From Prevotella bivia DSM 20514 (GTDB taxonomy: Bacteria > Bacteroidota > Bacteroidia > Bacteroidales > Bacteroidaceae), in assembly GCF_000262545.1 (NCBI RefSeq), contig NZ_JH660660.1, positions 1,078,975-1,142,974 on the forward strand: DNA of 64,000 bases. The letters are read 5' to 3'. Within the stretch, counting starts at the first letter, position 1, and every line of letters starts with the position of its first letter. A program made the position numbers and the translations under genes. The notes below the pieces were generated by a model. It made no database searches, was not told the origin of the DNA, and was given only the letters and a program-made list of their open reading frames with translations. Positions 9,601 to 18,837 of this stretch are shown one piece after another.

Positions 9601-10482
9601 GAGGGTGTACAGTCTAATGGCTGGACAGATGATGATCATACCAACTCATTGATCCAGAAGTTAATTATGAATTTCATTCGTAAATACAAACAGATGGATG
9701 CTGAGTTAAAGCGTCGTAAGTTTGCTATTACGATTGGCGATGAACTTCCTTCAGGTGTGATTCAAATGGCTAAGGTATATATTGCTAAGAAGCGTAAGAT
9801 CCAAGTAGGTGATAAGCTTGCAGGTCGTCATGGTAACAAGGGTATTGTTTCTAAGGTTGTTCGTACAGAGGATATGCCATTCCTTGAGGATGGTCGTCCT
9901 GTAGACTTGGTATTGAACCCTATGGGTGTGCCTTCCCGTATGAACCTTGGGCAGATTTTTGAGGCCATCCTTGGTGCCGCAGGTCGTAAGTTAGGTGTTA
10001 AGTTTGCTACTCCTATCTTCGATGGTGCTAAGCTAGAAGATTTGAAAGAATGGACTGATAAAGCAGGACTTCCAAACCTATGTTCAACTCACATTTATGA
10101 CGGTGAAACTGGTGAACGTTTTGATCAGCCAGCTACAGTAGGTATTACATACTTCTTGAAGTTGGGGCACATGGTAGAAGATAAGATGCATGCACGTAGC
10201 ATCGGTCCTTACTCTTTGATTACGCAACAGCCTCTTGGAGGTAAAGCACAATTTGGTGGTCAGCGTTTCGGAGAAATGGAAGTCTGGGCCATTGAAGCAT
10301 TTGGTGCATCACATGTCCTACAGGAAATCTTGACAGTTAAGTCTGACGATGTTGTTGGACGTTCTAAGGCTTATGAAGCTATTGTTAAGGGCGAACCAAT
10401 GCCAACACCAGGTATTCCAGAATCTCTCAACGTATTGTTGCACGAGCTTCGCGGTCTTGGCTTGAGTATCAAACTTGATTAA
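6673..10482 (+). CDS. rpoB: DNA-directed RNA polymerase subunit beta
   Basis: This 1,269-residue catalytic subunit is of normal Bacteroidota length. The rifampicin region begins at S472 ([20 protein letters not shown]) and carries residues typical of drug-sensitive polymerases. Other signatures include [14 protein letters not shown] and, near the C-terminus, [24 protein letters not shown] sequence (here EVWAIE). It lies 141 bases after rplL, behind the attenuator hairpin, and 26 bases before rpoC. Confidence 0.98.
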   Translation: MALENKPRVNFASVKNPYPYPDFLDVQLKSFSDFLQLDTPPEERKNDGLYKVFTENFPITDTRNNFVLEFLDYFVDPPRYSIDECLERGLTYSVPLKAKMKLYCTDPDHEDFATVTDDVFLGTIPYMTSNGTFVINGAERVVVSQLHRSPGVFFGQGVHANGSVLYSARIIPFKGSWIEFATDINNVMYAYIDRKKKLPVTTMLRAIGFESDKDILQIFDLCEEVKVNKKNMKAAIGRRIAGNVMKTWTEDFVDEDTGEVVSIERNEVVVERETLVTDENVDVILESSVPTILLHKDEDAANKYSIIFNTLAKDPSHSEIEAVNYIYRQLRNADAADDASAREVFQNLFFSDKRYDLGEVGRYRINKKLGLDTDSEVRVLTKEDIIEIVKYLINLINSNATVDDIDHLSNRRVRTVGEQLANQFSIGLARMSRTIRERMNVRDSEVFRPTDLINAKTISSVINSFFGTNPLSQFMDQTNPLAEVTHKRRLSALGPGGLSRERAGFEVRDVHYTHYGRLCPIESPEGPNIGLISSLCMYAKINDLGFIITPYRQVRDAKVDMDNKDVVFLTAEEEEEKIIGQGNAPLNADGTFIRTTVKCRQDADYPVVPPSNVKLMDVSPQQIASVSAGLIPFLEHDDGHRALMGCNMMRQAVPLLHNDAPIVGTGLEKQVCEDSRTMIMAEGEGVIEYVDATTIRILYDRTEDDEFVSFEPALKEYRIPKFRRTNQNMVIDLRPICEKGQRVKKNDILTEGYATENGELALGRNLLVAYMPWKGYNYEDAVVISERMVREDVLTSVHVDEYSLEVRETKRGVEEFTADIPNVSEEATKDLDDNGIIRVGARVEPGDIMIGKISPKGESDPSPEEKLLRAIFGDKAGDVKDSSLKANPSLSGVVIDKKLFSRAIKTRESKRQDKAVLQRLDDEQEAKINDLKDILVDKLMELTEGKESQGVKDYSDAEIITKGSKFTVAALKNLDYEGVQSNGWTDDDHTNSLIQKLIMNFIRKYKQMDAELKRRKFAITIGDELPSGVIQMAKVYIAKKRKIQVGDKLAGRHGNKGIVSKVVRTEDMPFLEDGRPVDLVLNPMGVPSRMNLGQIFEAILGAAGRKLGVKFATPIFDGAKLEDLKEWTDKAGLPNLCSTHIYDGETGERFDQPATVGITYFLKLGHMVEDKMHARSIGPYSLITQQPLGGKAQFGGQRFGEMEVWAIEAFGASHVLQEILTVKSDDVVGRSKAYEAIVKGEPMPTPGIPESLNVLLHELRGLGLSIKLD

Positions 10483-10508
10483 ATTGAACACCCCAAATAA
10501 AAGTAAAC

Positions 10509-13500
10509 ATGGCTTTTAAAAAAGATAATAAAGTAAAGAGTAATTTTAATAAGATTACTATAGGTTTGGCTTCACCAGAGGAAATTCTTGAGAATTCTTT
10601 CGGTGAGGTTACTAAACCAGAAACTATCAACTACCGCACTTACAAGCCTGAACGTGATGGCTTGTTCTGCGAGCGTATTTTTGGTCCTACTAAGGATTAT
10701 GAATGTGCCTGCGGTAAATATAAGAGAATCCGTTATAAAGGTATTGTCTGCGATCGTTGTGGTGTTGAAGTAACAGAAAAGAAGGTGCGCCGTGAGCGTG
10801 CTGGACACATCGAACTTGTAGTACCTGTAGCTCATATTTGGTACTTCCGTAGCCTTCCTAACAAGATAGGTTACCTACTTGGCTTACCTACAAAGAAGCT
10901 AGATTCAATTATCTACTATGAGCGTTACGTTGTTATTCAGCCAGGTGTTGTAGAAGGTATGAAAGCTGGCGATACAGACGAAGATTTGAACGGTTCACAT
11001 AAGTTTGATCTTCTTTCTGAAGAAGAATATCTAAACATTCTTGATAATAAGTTGCCTGAGGGAAATGAGCATTTGGATGATGCTGATCCTAAGAAATTTA
11101 TCGCTAAGATGGGTGCAGAGGCAGTTTATGATTTATTAAAGAATATAGATCTTGATCGTCTTGCAGGAGAACTACGCGACCGTGCTACTACAGACTCTAG
11201 TCAGCAACGTAAGACTGAAGCTTTGAAGCGTCTGCAGGTGGTAGAAGGCTTCCGTCAGTCTGTTGGTATTAACCAGCCAGAGTGGATGATCATGAAGATC
11301 GTACCTGTAACTCCTCCAGAGTTGCGTCCATTGGTTCCATTGGATGGTGGTCGCTTTGCAACATCCGATTTAAACGATCTTTACCGTCGTGTTATTATTC
11401 GTAACAATCGTTTGAAGCGATTGATAGAGATCCATGCACCTGAAGTTATTTTACGTAATGAAAAGCGTATGCTTCAAGAAGCTGTCGACTCTTTATTCGA
11501 TAACAGCCGTAAGTCGTCTGCTGTTAAGAGTGAGAGCAACCGTCCTTTGAAATCACTTTCTGACTCTTTGAAAGGAAAGCAAGGACGTTTCCGTCAGAAC
11601 CTTCTTGGAAAACGTGTCGATTACTCTGCTCGTTCTGTTATCGTTGTAGGTCCAGAATTGAAGATGGGTGAGTGTGGTCTTCCTAAGTTGATGGCTGCAG
11701 AGCTTTACAAGCCATTTATCATTCGTAAGTTAATAGAGCGTGGCATTGTTAAGACTGTAAAGAGTGCTAAGAAGATTGTTGATCGTCGCGAACCAGTTAT
11801 CTGGGATATCTTAGAGAATGTGATGAAAGGTCATCCTGTGATGTTAAACCGTGCCCCAACATTGCACCGTTTGGGTATCCAGGCTTTCCAACCTAAGTTG
11901 ATAGAAGGTAAAGCTATTCAGCTTCACCCATTAGCTTGTACTGCGTTCAATGCCGACTTCGATGGCGACCAGATGGCTGTTCACCTTCCATTGAGCAATG
12001 AGGCTATCTTGGAAACACAAGTCTTGATGCTTCAAAGCCATAATATCTTGAACCCTGCTAATGGTGCTCCTATTACCGTTCCTTCTCAGGATATGGTACT
12101 TGGTTTGTACTACATTACTAAGTTGCGTGCAGGGGTAAAGGGAGAAGGCTTGACGTTCTACGGACCTGAAGAGGCTGTTATTGCTTACAATGAAAAGCGT
12201 TGCGAGCTACATGCTAAAGTGAAGGTAATCGTTGATGACTTGGTAGATGGTCAGATTCAGAAGCGTATGGTAGAAACTTCTGTAGGTCGTGTTATTGTTA
12301 ATGAGTTGATCCCAACAGAGATTGGCTTCTTCAATGGCATCATTTCAAAGAAATCACTTCGTGGTTTGATCGCCGATGTTATTAAAGCTGTAGGTATGGC
12401 TCGCGCTTGCGAATTCTTGGATGGTATTAAGAACCTTGGTTATCGTATGGCATACGTTGCAGGTCTTTCATTTAACCTTGATGATATTATTGTTCCAGAA
12501 GAGAAGGTAAATATCGTTGGTAAGGGTCAGGAGGAAGTAGACCAAGTGAAGGCTAACTATGAAATGGGTTTCATTACCGATAAGGAACGTTATAATCAAG
12601 TTATTGATGCGTGGACTCACGTAAATAATAATTTGAAGCAAAGCGTTATGAAGCACATGACTGAAGCCGATCAAGGTTTCAATGCTGTGTATATGATGCT
12701 TGACTCTGGTGCTCGTGGTTCTGCCGATCAGATTGCTCAGCTTGCTGGTATGCGTGGCTTGATGGCTAAACCTCAAAAGGCAGGTGCTGAAGGTGCTCAG
12801 ATTATTGAAAATCCTATCATCTCTAACTTTAAAGAGGGTATGTCAGTGCTTGAGTACTTTATTTCTTCTCACGGTGCTCGTAAGGGTCTTGCTGATACCG
12901 CTATGAAAACAGCTGATGCTGGTTATTTGACACGCCGTTTGGTTGACGTTTCTCACGATGTTATTATCACAGAGGACGATTGTGGTTCACTACGTGGTCT
13001 TGAGTGTCGCGCTTTGAAGAGTGGAGATGAAATTATTGCTTCTCTTGGAGAGAGAATCCTTGGTCGCGTGTCTGTACACGATGTTATCAATCCTACAACA
13101 GGTGAGGTGATTGTTGCTGCAGGTGAGGAAATTACAGAGCCTAAGGTGAAGTTAATTGAAGCTTCTCCTATCGAGATGGTTGAAATTCGTTCAGTGCTTA
13201 CTTGCGAAAGTAAGAAGGGGGTATGTAAGAAGTGTTATGGACGTAACCTTGCATCTGCTCGTATGGTGCAGTTGGGTGAAGCTGTAGGTGTTATCGCTGC
13301 TCAAGCTATTGGTGAGCCTGGTACTCAGCTTACACTTCGTACTTTCCACGCTGGAGGTATTGCATCTAACGCAGCAGCTAATGCAACTATAACCGCTAAG
13401 AACGATGCTAAGATCGAATTTGACGAACTTCGTACCGTACCTTTTGTTGATGATGATGAGAAGAAATGTGAGATGGTAGTGAGCCGTTTGGCTGAAGTCC

Positions 13501-14882
13501 GCTTCGTCGATCCTAATACTGGTATTGTCTTGTTGAATGATAACGTACCTTATGGTAGCTCTCTATACTTCAAGAATGGTGATAAGGTTAAGAAGGGCGA
13601 TATTATCTGTAAGTGGGATCCTTTCAATGCGGTTATCGTTTCTGAATATGCAGGTATTCTTCACTTACACGATGTAGTAGAAGGTCTTACTTATAAGGCA
13701 GAGACTGATGATGCTACTGGTCTTACAGAGCGTATTATTACCGACTCACGTGATAAAACACGTGTTCCAACACTAGATGTTGTTAAGAAGGGGGCTAAGA
13801 AGGAAGCTGATGGGAACTATGCTGCGGCGGATATTCTTGGAACATACAATCTTCCTGTAGGTGGTCACTTGGAACAACTAGTTCAAGAGGGTCAGGAAAT
13901 AAAGACAGGTGTAACGCTTGTTAAGATCCCTCGTTCTGTAGGTGGTGCAGGTGATATTACAGGTGGTCTTCCACGTGTTACTGAGTTGTTCGAAGCACGT
14001 AATCCTTCTAATCCTGCTGTCGTTTCTGAAATTGATGGTGAGGTTACAATGGGTAAAGTAAAACGTGGTAACCGCGAAATCATTGTTACTTCTAAGACCG
14101 GAGAACAGCGTAAGTACCTCGTAAGTTTGTCTAAGCAAATCCTTGTTCAGGAACACGATGCTGTACGTGCAGGTACACCTCTTTCTGATGGTATCATTAC
14201 TCCTGCGGACATCCTATCTATTATGGGTCCTACTGCTGTTCAAGAATACATTGTAAACGAAGTACAAGATGTATATCGTTTGCAGGGTGTGAAGATCAAT
14301 GATAAGCACTTTGAGATTATCGTGCGTCAGATGATGCGTAAGGTTCGCATTGACGATCCAGGAGATACTACCTTCCTAGAGCAAGATCTTGTAGATAAGC
14401 TCGACTTTGCAGAGGAGAACGATCGTATTTGGGGAAAGAAAGTCGTTACTGATCCAGGAGATAGTGAGAACTGTTACAAGGGTCAGATCCTTTCTGCTCG
14501 TAAGTTGCGTGACGAGAACTCTGCTTTGAAGCGCCGCGATATGAAACCTATACAGGTACGCGATGCTGTGCAAGCTACTGCTACTCAGGTCTTACAAGGT
14601 ATCACTCGTGCATCACTTGGTACTAAGAGCTTTATGAGTGCAGCTTCCTTCCAAGAAACAACTAAGGTGCTTAACGAAGCTGCTATCCGTGGTAAGAGCG
14701 ATCAATTGCTTGGTATGAAGGAGAATGTTATCTGTGGACACTTAATCCCTGCAGGTACTGGTCTTCGTCAGTGGCAGAAGATTATCGTAGGTTCTAAAGA
14801 AGAACATGAGCGTATGGAGGCAAACAAGAAGAATGTTCTTGACTTTGCTGAAAAAGAAAATGAAGGTGTAACTAATGATTAA
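10509..14882 (+). CDS. rpoC: DNA-directed RNA polymerase subunit beta'
   Basis: This 1,457-residue subunit carries the N-terminal zinc site (C66, C68, C81, C84), the catalytic NADFDGDQM with Mg-binding aspartates at 483, 485 and 487, and a second Cys cluster ([11 protein letters not shown]). It forms the active centre and clamp with beta. The unit ends in a strong terminator 25 bases downstream. Confidence 0.98.
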   Translation: MAFKKDNKVKSNFNKITIGLASPEEILENSFGEVTKPETINYRTYKPERDGLFCERIFGPTKDYECACGKYKRIRYKGIVCDRCGVEVTEKKVRRERAGHIELVVPVAHIWYFRSLPNKIGYLLGLPTKKLDSIIYYERYVVIQPGVVEGMKAGDTDEDLNGSHKFDLLSEEEYLNILDNKLPEGNEHLDDADPKKFIAKMGAEAVYDLLKNIDLDRLAGELRDRATTDSSQQRKTEALKRLQVVEGFRQSVGINQPEWMIMKIVPVTPPELRPLVPLDGGRFATSDLNDLYRRVIIRNNRLKRLIEIHAPEVILRNEKRMLQEAVDSLFDNSRKSSAVKSESNRPLKSLSDSLKGKQGRFRQNLLGKRVDYSARSVIVVGPELKMGECGLPKLMAAELYKPFIIRKLIERGIVKTVKSAKKIVDRREPVIWDILENVMKGHPVMLNRAPTLHRLGIQAFQPKLIEGKAIQLHPLACTAFNADFDGDQMAVHLPLSNEAILETQVLMLQSHNILNPANGAPITVPSQDMVLGLYYITKLRAGVKGEGLTFYGPEEAVIAYNEKRCELHAKVKVIVDDLVDGQIQKRMVETSVGRVIVNELIPTEIGFFNGIISKKSLRGLIADVIKAVGMARACEFLDGIKNLGYRMAYVAGLSFNLDDIIVPEEKVNIVGKGQEEVDQVKANYEMGFITDKERYNQVIDAWTHVNNNLKQSVMKHMTEADQGFNAVYMMLDSGARGSADQIAQLAGMRGLMAKPQKAGAEGAQIIENPIISNFKEGMSVLEYFISSHGARKGLADTAMKTADAGYLTRRLVDVSHDVIITEDDCGSLRGLECRALKSGDEIIASLGERILGRVSVHDVINPTTGEVIVAAGEEITEPKVKLIEASPIEMVEIRSVLTCESKKGVCKKCYGRNLASARMVQLGEAVGVIAAQAIGEPGTQLTLRTFHAGGIASNAAANATITAKNDAKIEFDELRTVPFVDDDEKKCEMVVSRLAEVRFVDPNTGIVLLNDNVPYGSSLYFKNGDKVKKGDIICKWDPFNAVIVSEYAGILHLHDVVEGLTYKAETDDATGLTERIITDSRDKTRVPTLDVVKKGAKKEADGNYAAADILGTYNLPVGGHLEQLVQEGQEIKTGVTLVKIPRSVGGAGDITGGLPRVTELFEARNPSNPAVVSEIDGEVTMGKVKRGNREIIVTSKTGEQRKYLVSLSKQILVQEHDAVRAGTPLSDGIITPADILSIMGPTAVQEYIVNEVQDVYRLQGVKINDKHFEIIVRQMMRKVRIDDPGDTTFLEQDLVDKLDFAEENDRIWGKKVVTDPGDSENCYKGQILSARKLRDENSALKRRDMKPIQVRDAVQATATQVLQGITRASLGTKSFMSAASFQETTKVLNEAAIRGKSDQLLGMKENVICGHLIPAGTGLRQWQKIIVGSKEEHERMEANKKNVLDFAEKENEGVTND

Positions 14883-14906
14883 GGTTTTACACATTAAATA
14901 ATAATT

Positions 14907-14943
14907 AAAGCGCGTTGTCCATTTTGGATAGCGCGCTTTTTTG
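14907..14943 (+). terminator. Rho-independent terminator after rpoC
   Basis: AAAGCGCG (14907-14914) pairs with CGCGCTTT (14932-14939), extended inward by TTGTCC/GGATAG to a 14-bp stem with an ATTTT loop and a T6 tail. Confidence 0.9.
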
Positions 14944-14953
14944 GTTTATCTTC

Positions 14954-14984
14954 CTTGTTATTTAGCACAAAAATGTTACCTTTG
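14954..14984 (+). promoter_or_regulatory. Promoter for the DUF3467 gene
   Basis: CTTG at 14954-14957 (weaker -33), a 19-nt spacer and TACCTTTG at 14977-14984. It lies directly after the rpoC terminator and 29 bases before the ATG. Confidence 0.7.
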
Positions 14985-15013
14985 TCATATTAATAATTAT
15001 AAGATAACTAAAG

Positions 15014-15343
15014 ATGGAAAATAAAGATCAAAACCAAGAAGGACAGCAGTTCCAAATCGACCTTAATCCAGTAGTTGCTGGTGGCGTGTATAGTAACTTC
15101 CAAATTATTTCTCATTCTAGTTCAGAGTTTGTTCTCGATTTCGCAACATTACTCCCAGGACTTCCAAAGGCTACCGTAACAAGTCGTGTGCTAATGGCTC
15201 CAGAGCATGCAAAACGTCTTATTCAGGCTTTGCAGGAGAATGTCGTACGTTATGAACAAGAATTTGGTAAGATCAATTTGCCCGAAGCTAAGTTAGAAGG
15301 ACCTCGCACTATAGCTCCTTTCGAACAGCATCATCAGTCTTAG
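15014..15343 (+). CDS. DUF3467 domain protein
   Basis: This 109-residue soluble protein resembles DUF3467 family members: an acidic N-terminus, then VAGGVYSNFQIISHSSSEFV, DFATLLPGLPKATVTSRVLM and the helix PEHAKRLIQALQENVVRYEQ. The function is unknown. In Bacteroidota relatives it usually follows rpoC and precedes rpsL, which suggests a tie to gene expression, but nothing in the sequence shows one. Here it has its own promoter and terminator. Confidence 0.8.
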   Translation: MENKDQNQEGQQFQIDLNPVVAGGVYSNFQIISHSSSEFVLDFATLLPGLPKATVTSRVLMAPEHAKRLIQALQENVVRYEQEFGKINLPEAKLEGPRTIAPFEQHHQS

Positions 15344-15360
15344 TTGTTTGAGCGTAATCG

Positions 15361-15410
15361 AATAAAAGCGTAAGCGTACAGTTTTATGTATGCTTACGCT
15401 TTTATTTTTT
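15361..15410 (+). terminator. Strong bidirectional terminator after the DUF3467 gene
   Basis: A 20-bp stem: 15361-15380 against 15387-15406 with one G-U pair and loop GTTTTA, A-rich on the left and T-rich on the right. It ends the housekeeping block. The accessory island starts immediately beyond it. Confidence 0.9.
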
Positions 15411-15640
15411 TCGTTTATGCCTTATCTTTTTATCATCAAGTAGTTATCTTTTTAATACTAATTTATAATATTTTGTGAGTATAAAGCTAACTTGTTGCTC
15501 GAAAAAATAATTTATTTTTGATGCAAAAATAAATTAAAAATGGAATAAAAATAAATTAAAAAAAAGGCAAACTGGCTATGTTTTTAGGATAAATACACTA
15601 GACTTTTCACGACAAAGCATAACCTTTTACCACTTGATAT

Positions 15641-15892
15641 ATGATGATGTTTTACTGTAAAAAAGAGGTTTATGTTTTTTACATCTTTCTGTATTCATAT
15701 GAAGAAGCTACTTATGTTTATCAAGAAGCTTTGCGATAACAATCTACTGATTTAGGTAAAGATATTAGACAGTTTGTAGAACAAACCGCTATTGATCTCC
15801 CTCTGATGCTTTATTCACAAACGATACTTGGACTGATAAGGTGTGATAACCCTTATTATTGCCAGCAAGAGATAGAAAAATTAGTAGCCTAA
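15641..15892 (+). pseudogene. Degenerate small ORF with one internal stop
   Basis: From ATG 15641 the frame runs 32 codons to TAA (15737-15739), then stays open in the same frame for 50 more codons to TAA at 15890-15892. The second part reads like protein (QSTDLGKDIRQFVEQTAIDL, then PLMLYSQTILGLIRC). I do not recognise a family. It may be a decayed gene left at the island edge, or chance. The rest of 15411-16120 shows no coding sequence, only AT-rich DNA. Confidence 0.3.
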
Positions 15893-16122
15893 TAAGAGCT
15901 GTGTCAAGTAAAGTTAGCAATAAAGGAGGATGGAAACCATATTATTTGCTTTGGGGTTATGCTAAGGTTATCCCTTGAAAGATACCTAAAAAGTATTAAT
16001 ACGTTATAGGTATATTTACAAGTTGTAAGTAAAACGACCTTAAAATTATAGATTAACAACAAAAAGAAGTCTTTTTATTATTACTTAGATTATCGTTGTT
16101 ATTACAAATCATCTTTTTTAAG

Positions 16123-16155
16123 TATTGCTAGAGCTCTTAGAATGCTGTACTTTTG
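16123..16155 (+). promoter_or_regulatory. Promoter of the putative tetrapyrrole-acquisition operon
   Basis: TATTG at 16123-16127, a 20-nt spacer and TACTTTTG at 16148-16155, about 40 bases before the first ATG. No promoter was seen inside the seven-gene unit. I found no recognisable operator (for example a Fur-like palindrome) next to it. Confidence 0.65.
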
Positions 16156-16195
16156 TGCCTTATTTAAAAGAAATAATTATTAAAGTGCAATAAAA

Positions 16196-17908
16196 ATGAA
16201 GAAAAATTTATTCTTGTTAGGTTGTATGACATCACTCGCAATGTTGTCATTTCAGTCGTGTGGTAGTGAAGACGAGTTACCTTCAACTACAAATACAAAA
16301 GTGGTTCTTATGCCATCTTCTGTTAATAATTGTGTAAAGGAAGAGGTGGCTTTACTTAGGAAAATAGCTGCAAAAAACGACATCTCTTCCGATTTTGCTT
16401 CTGATAATCCTTCTGAATGGAAGTATGATCATTTGCAGATAGTTTGGGATACTATACCAAAATCTGTACAGAAAACTTACATCGTAAAGGAGTTAAGAGG
16501 TCCAGAGGGGAAGGAGAAAGGTCTAAAAGATTTTACTTTAACAGATGATAAGGAGACTTTCAAACATTTAGAGCGTATTGATATTAAGAGTGCTCAATTA
16601 GGAAAGTTTGGTATAGCTAATGTTCCTTTGTTACGTACGATTATTATAAATGGAAAGAGCTTAGACGCTTCGAATAACGATCTTACTATGGTAGAGATAC
16701 ACGATTTGCCAAAGCTTGACTCTATTCATGTAGAGAATTTTCCAAAGTTAATTAAAAGCAATACAGATGATTTGTTTTACATAAGCTTGTATTATCAATA
16801 TCCAAAATTATCGTATGTAGGTGTTGTTAATACGGGTATAAAGGAACTTAAGGTAGAGCCTGAGAAGCCTTTGAAGGAATTGGTGTTATCTGGTAATAAA
16901 GATATTACATCATTAACTTTGGAAGAAGTATCACTTAACGATATTACATTTACTAAGGAAACATATCCTAAACTGGAAGTGTTAAACCTAAAAAAACTAA
17001 GTGGAGGTAAGTCGAAAGATTTAGTTATAAGCGGTTTAGATAATCTAACTAATGTAAATCTTTTTCATGATAACTGGCTTTCAAAGGCTGAAGTAACCGA
17101 CTGTGCTAAGCTAAAAGAATTAATATTAAGCGACTGTAATCTGTCTGAAAACACTTGTAAATTGAGCAATTTACCTGAACTTATTACTTTTGACATTCAA
17201 GGTAATAATTTCTCTGCTCTTAATATAGGTGAGCTTAAAAAGGTTAAGAATTTGGACTTAACTAATAATAAATTTACTACCACTGATAATATTACTTTAT
17301 CTGCAGCTGCAGAAAAGCTTCCATTGCAAGGTAATGAAAACTTACAGAAGGTAGATTTGACACCATATAAAAAACTATGGATAGTTAATGTAAATGGTTA
17401 TAAGCGTGGACAAGATGTTGCTGACCATAACAATCCGCTTTCTTTTGCTAATATCAATTTAAATGGGCTTACAGACCTTGAATCGGTAAGAGTGAATAAT
17501 AACTCTTTGGCTTCTGTCTTTGATGGTAACACCGTATACCCTTCTTTAGGCACTTTAGAGGCAGAATATAATGCTATAAATCCTATTGGTATGGTAAATA
17601 TAGCTAAGTCTATTGAGAGCTTTGATGGCCTTTCTTTAAAACTTGGCTATCAAACTTTTGCTGTAAATGTAAAAGATAATAAAACGGTAGATTATAGTAT
17701 GGTTAATGGTTTCTTTACTAATAAGGGAAAGAAATTAAGTTTTGAAGTTACACTGGGTGAAGATGTTGTTACAGATGGTTATACTTATAATAATGGTATC
17801 TTTACTTTTAGCAAAGCTGGTACTTATAAGCTATCTTCTGAAAGCTTTAATGATATTTTAAATAATTCAGTTAATGATTATAAGTCTAAACCTTTTACTA
17901 TAGAATAG
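16196..17908 (+). CDS. Leucine-rich-repeat surface lipoprotein
   Basis: This 570-residue protein has a type II signal peptide with lipobox cysteine at residue 22 (LSFQSC). After the cysteine comes SEDELP, an acidic start often linked to surface export of lipoproteins in this phylum. Roughly residues 120-480 are irregular leucine-rich repeats (KLKELILSDCNLSE, KVKNLDLTNNKF and similar). The C-terminal ~80 residues look like a small beta domain (SFEVTLGEDVVTDGYTYNNG). LRR proteins usually bind other proteins, so it may capture a protein ligand for the receptor encoded downstream. That role is inferred from position: it is first of seven closely spaced genes. No enzymatic motif is visible. Confidence 0.75.
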   Translation: MKKNLFLLGCMTSLAMLSFQSCGSEDELPSTTNTKVVLMPSSVNNCVKEEVALLRKIAAKNDISSDFASDNPSEWKYDHLQIVWDTIPKSVQKTYIVKELRGPEGKEKGLKDFTLTDDKETFKHLERIDIKSAQLGKFGIANVPLLRTIIINGKSLDASNNDLTMVEIHDLPKLDSIHVENFPKLIKSNTDDLFYISLYYQYPKLSYVGVVNTGIKELKVEPEKPLKELVLSGNKDITSLTLEEVSLNDITFTKETYPKLEVLNLKKLSGGKSKDLVISGLDNLTNVNLFHDNWLSKAEVTDCAKLKELILSDCNLSENTCKLSNLPELITFDIQGNNFSALNIGELKKVKNLDLTNNKFTTTDNITLSAAAEKLPLQGNENLQKVDLTPYKKLWIVNVNGYKRGQDVADHNNPLSFANINLNGLTDLESVRVNNNSLASVFDGNTVYPSLGTLEAEYNAINPIGMVNIAKSIESFDGLSLKLGYQTFAVNVKDNKTVDYSMVNGFFTNKGKKLSFEVTLGEDVVTDGYTYNNGIFTFSKAGTYKLSSESFNDILNNSVNDYKSKPFTIE

Positions 17909-17931
17909 TAAAAACAAAATGACATTATAAG

Positions 17932-18828
17932 ATGAAAAGAATATTGTTAATATTACTTTCTTTTATTTGCGCCATGACAACGATAAGTGCTAAAGATGGG
18001 CTTCTTATCGTTGCGCATGGGGCGCGAATACCTCAATGGAATCAGCCTGCATTAGCTTTGGAAGGGGTTACTCGGAATTTGTTAAAGCAGCGAGGAATAA
18101 CAAGTTTTGCATGTGTAAGGGCAGCATTAATGGAATATAGCCAGCCAAGTGTAGCAAACGTTATTAAAGAAATGGAGGCAGAGGGTGTAGATCGTATATT
18201 TGCTATGCCTATATTTATAAGTCCTTCATCGCATACAGAGGAAGATTTACCTAATATTTTGGGACATAAGTATAACCTGGCAACCCTTCACGACCTTATA
18301 GAAGAGGGTACTACTCTTGTGAGTTCAAAAGTTCCGGTAGTCTTAGGACCTACACTTATTTATAGCGATGTTATAAGTAATGCTATTATAAGGCAAGTAA
18401 AGGCTTTAAGTAAAAATCCTAAAGATGAAGCTCTTATTCTTTTAGCACATGGCGATGAAGGATATATGGATTTTTGGAATGTATTGATACAACAGACAGA
18501 TGATGATGTAAAGAAAGCTTTAGGCTTTAGTTATACTTATCATGGTTTTGTAGAGATGGGACAAGAGTTTGCTAAAAAGATCATCCCTACGGTGGTAGAA
18601 GCATCTAAGAAAAAGAAGCGTATTATTCTGCAAGGCATTTATTTAGTATCAGGTGTTAAGACGATGGCACAACGATTTGGTTTGCCACAAGCTATTGCTG
18701 AGGCTATAAAAGATAAAAATGTAGAGATAGTATATAGTGAAAAGGGACTTATACCAGACGCCAATGAGGATGTTGCCGACTGGATTATTAAGTGTGCTAC
18801 TAATTGGCAGAAGATAGAAAGGAAGTAA
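17932..18828 (+). CDS. Exported sirohydrochlorin cobaltochelatase-like protein (CbiK family)
   Basis: This 298-residue protein starts with a Sec signal ([20 protein letters not shown]), so the mature chain works in the periplasm rather than the cytosol. It has two half-domains, each opening with an AHG motif (H29 in LLIVAHGAR, H173 in LILLAHGDEG), as in CbiK/CbiX chelatases that put Co or Fe into tetrapyrroles. The late motif that normally supplies another metal-binding His is replaced by GIYLVSGVKTMA (residues 235-246), with no His. A periplasmic place, a receptor operon and an altered metal site favour binding or removing metal from an imported tetrapyrrole over B12 synthesis. It follows the LRR gene by 23 bases. 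Confidence 0.8.
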   Translation: MKRILLILLSFICAMTTISAKDGLLIVAHGARIPQWNQPALALEGVTRNLLKQRGITSFACVRAALMEYSQPSVANVIKEMEAEGVDRIFAMPIFISPSSHTEEDLPNILGHKYNLATLHDLIEEGTTLVSSKVPVVLGPTLIYSDVISNAIIRQVKALSKNPKDEALILLAHGDEGYMDFWNVLIQQTDDDVKKALGFSYTYHGFVEMGQEFAKKIIPTVVEASKKKKRIILQGIYLVSGVKTMAQRFGLPQAIAEAIKDKNVEIVYSEKGLIPDANEDVADWIIKCATNWQKIERK

Positions 18829-18837
18829 AAATAGTAT

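Noticed and set aside
15411..16195. Cobalamin riboswitch upstream of the uptake operon
   Set aside because: I looked because of the CbiK-like gene. No B12-box-like core or matching helices were recognisable by eye. A covariance-model search would be decisive.
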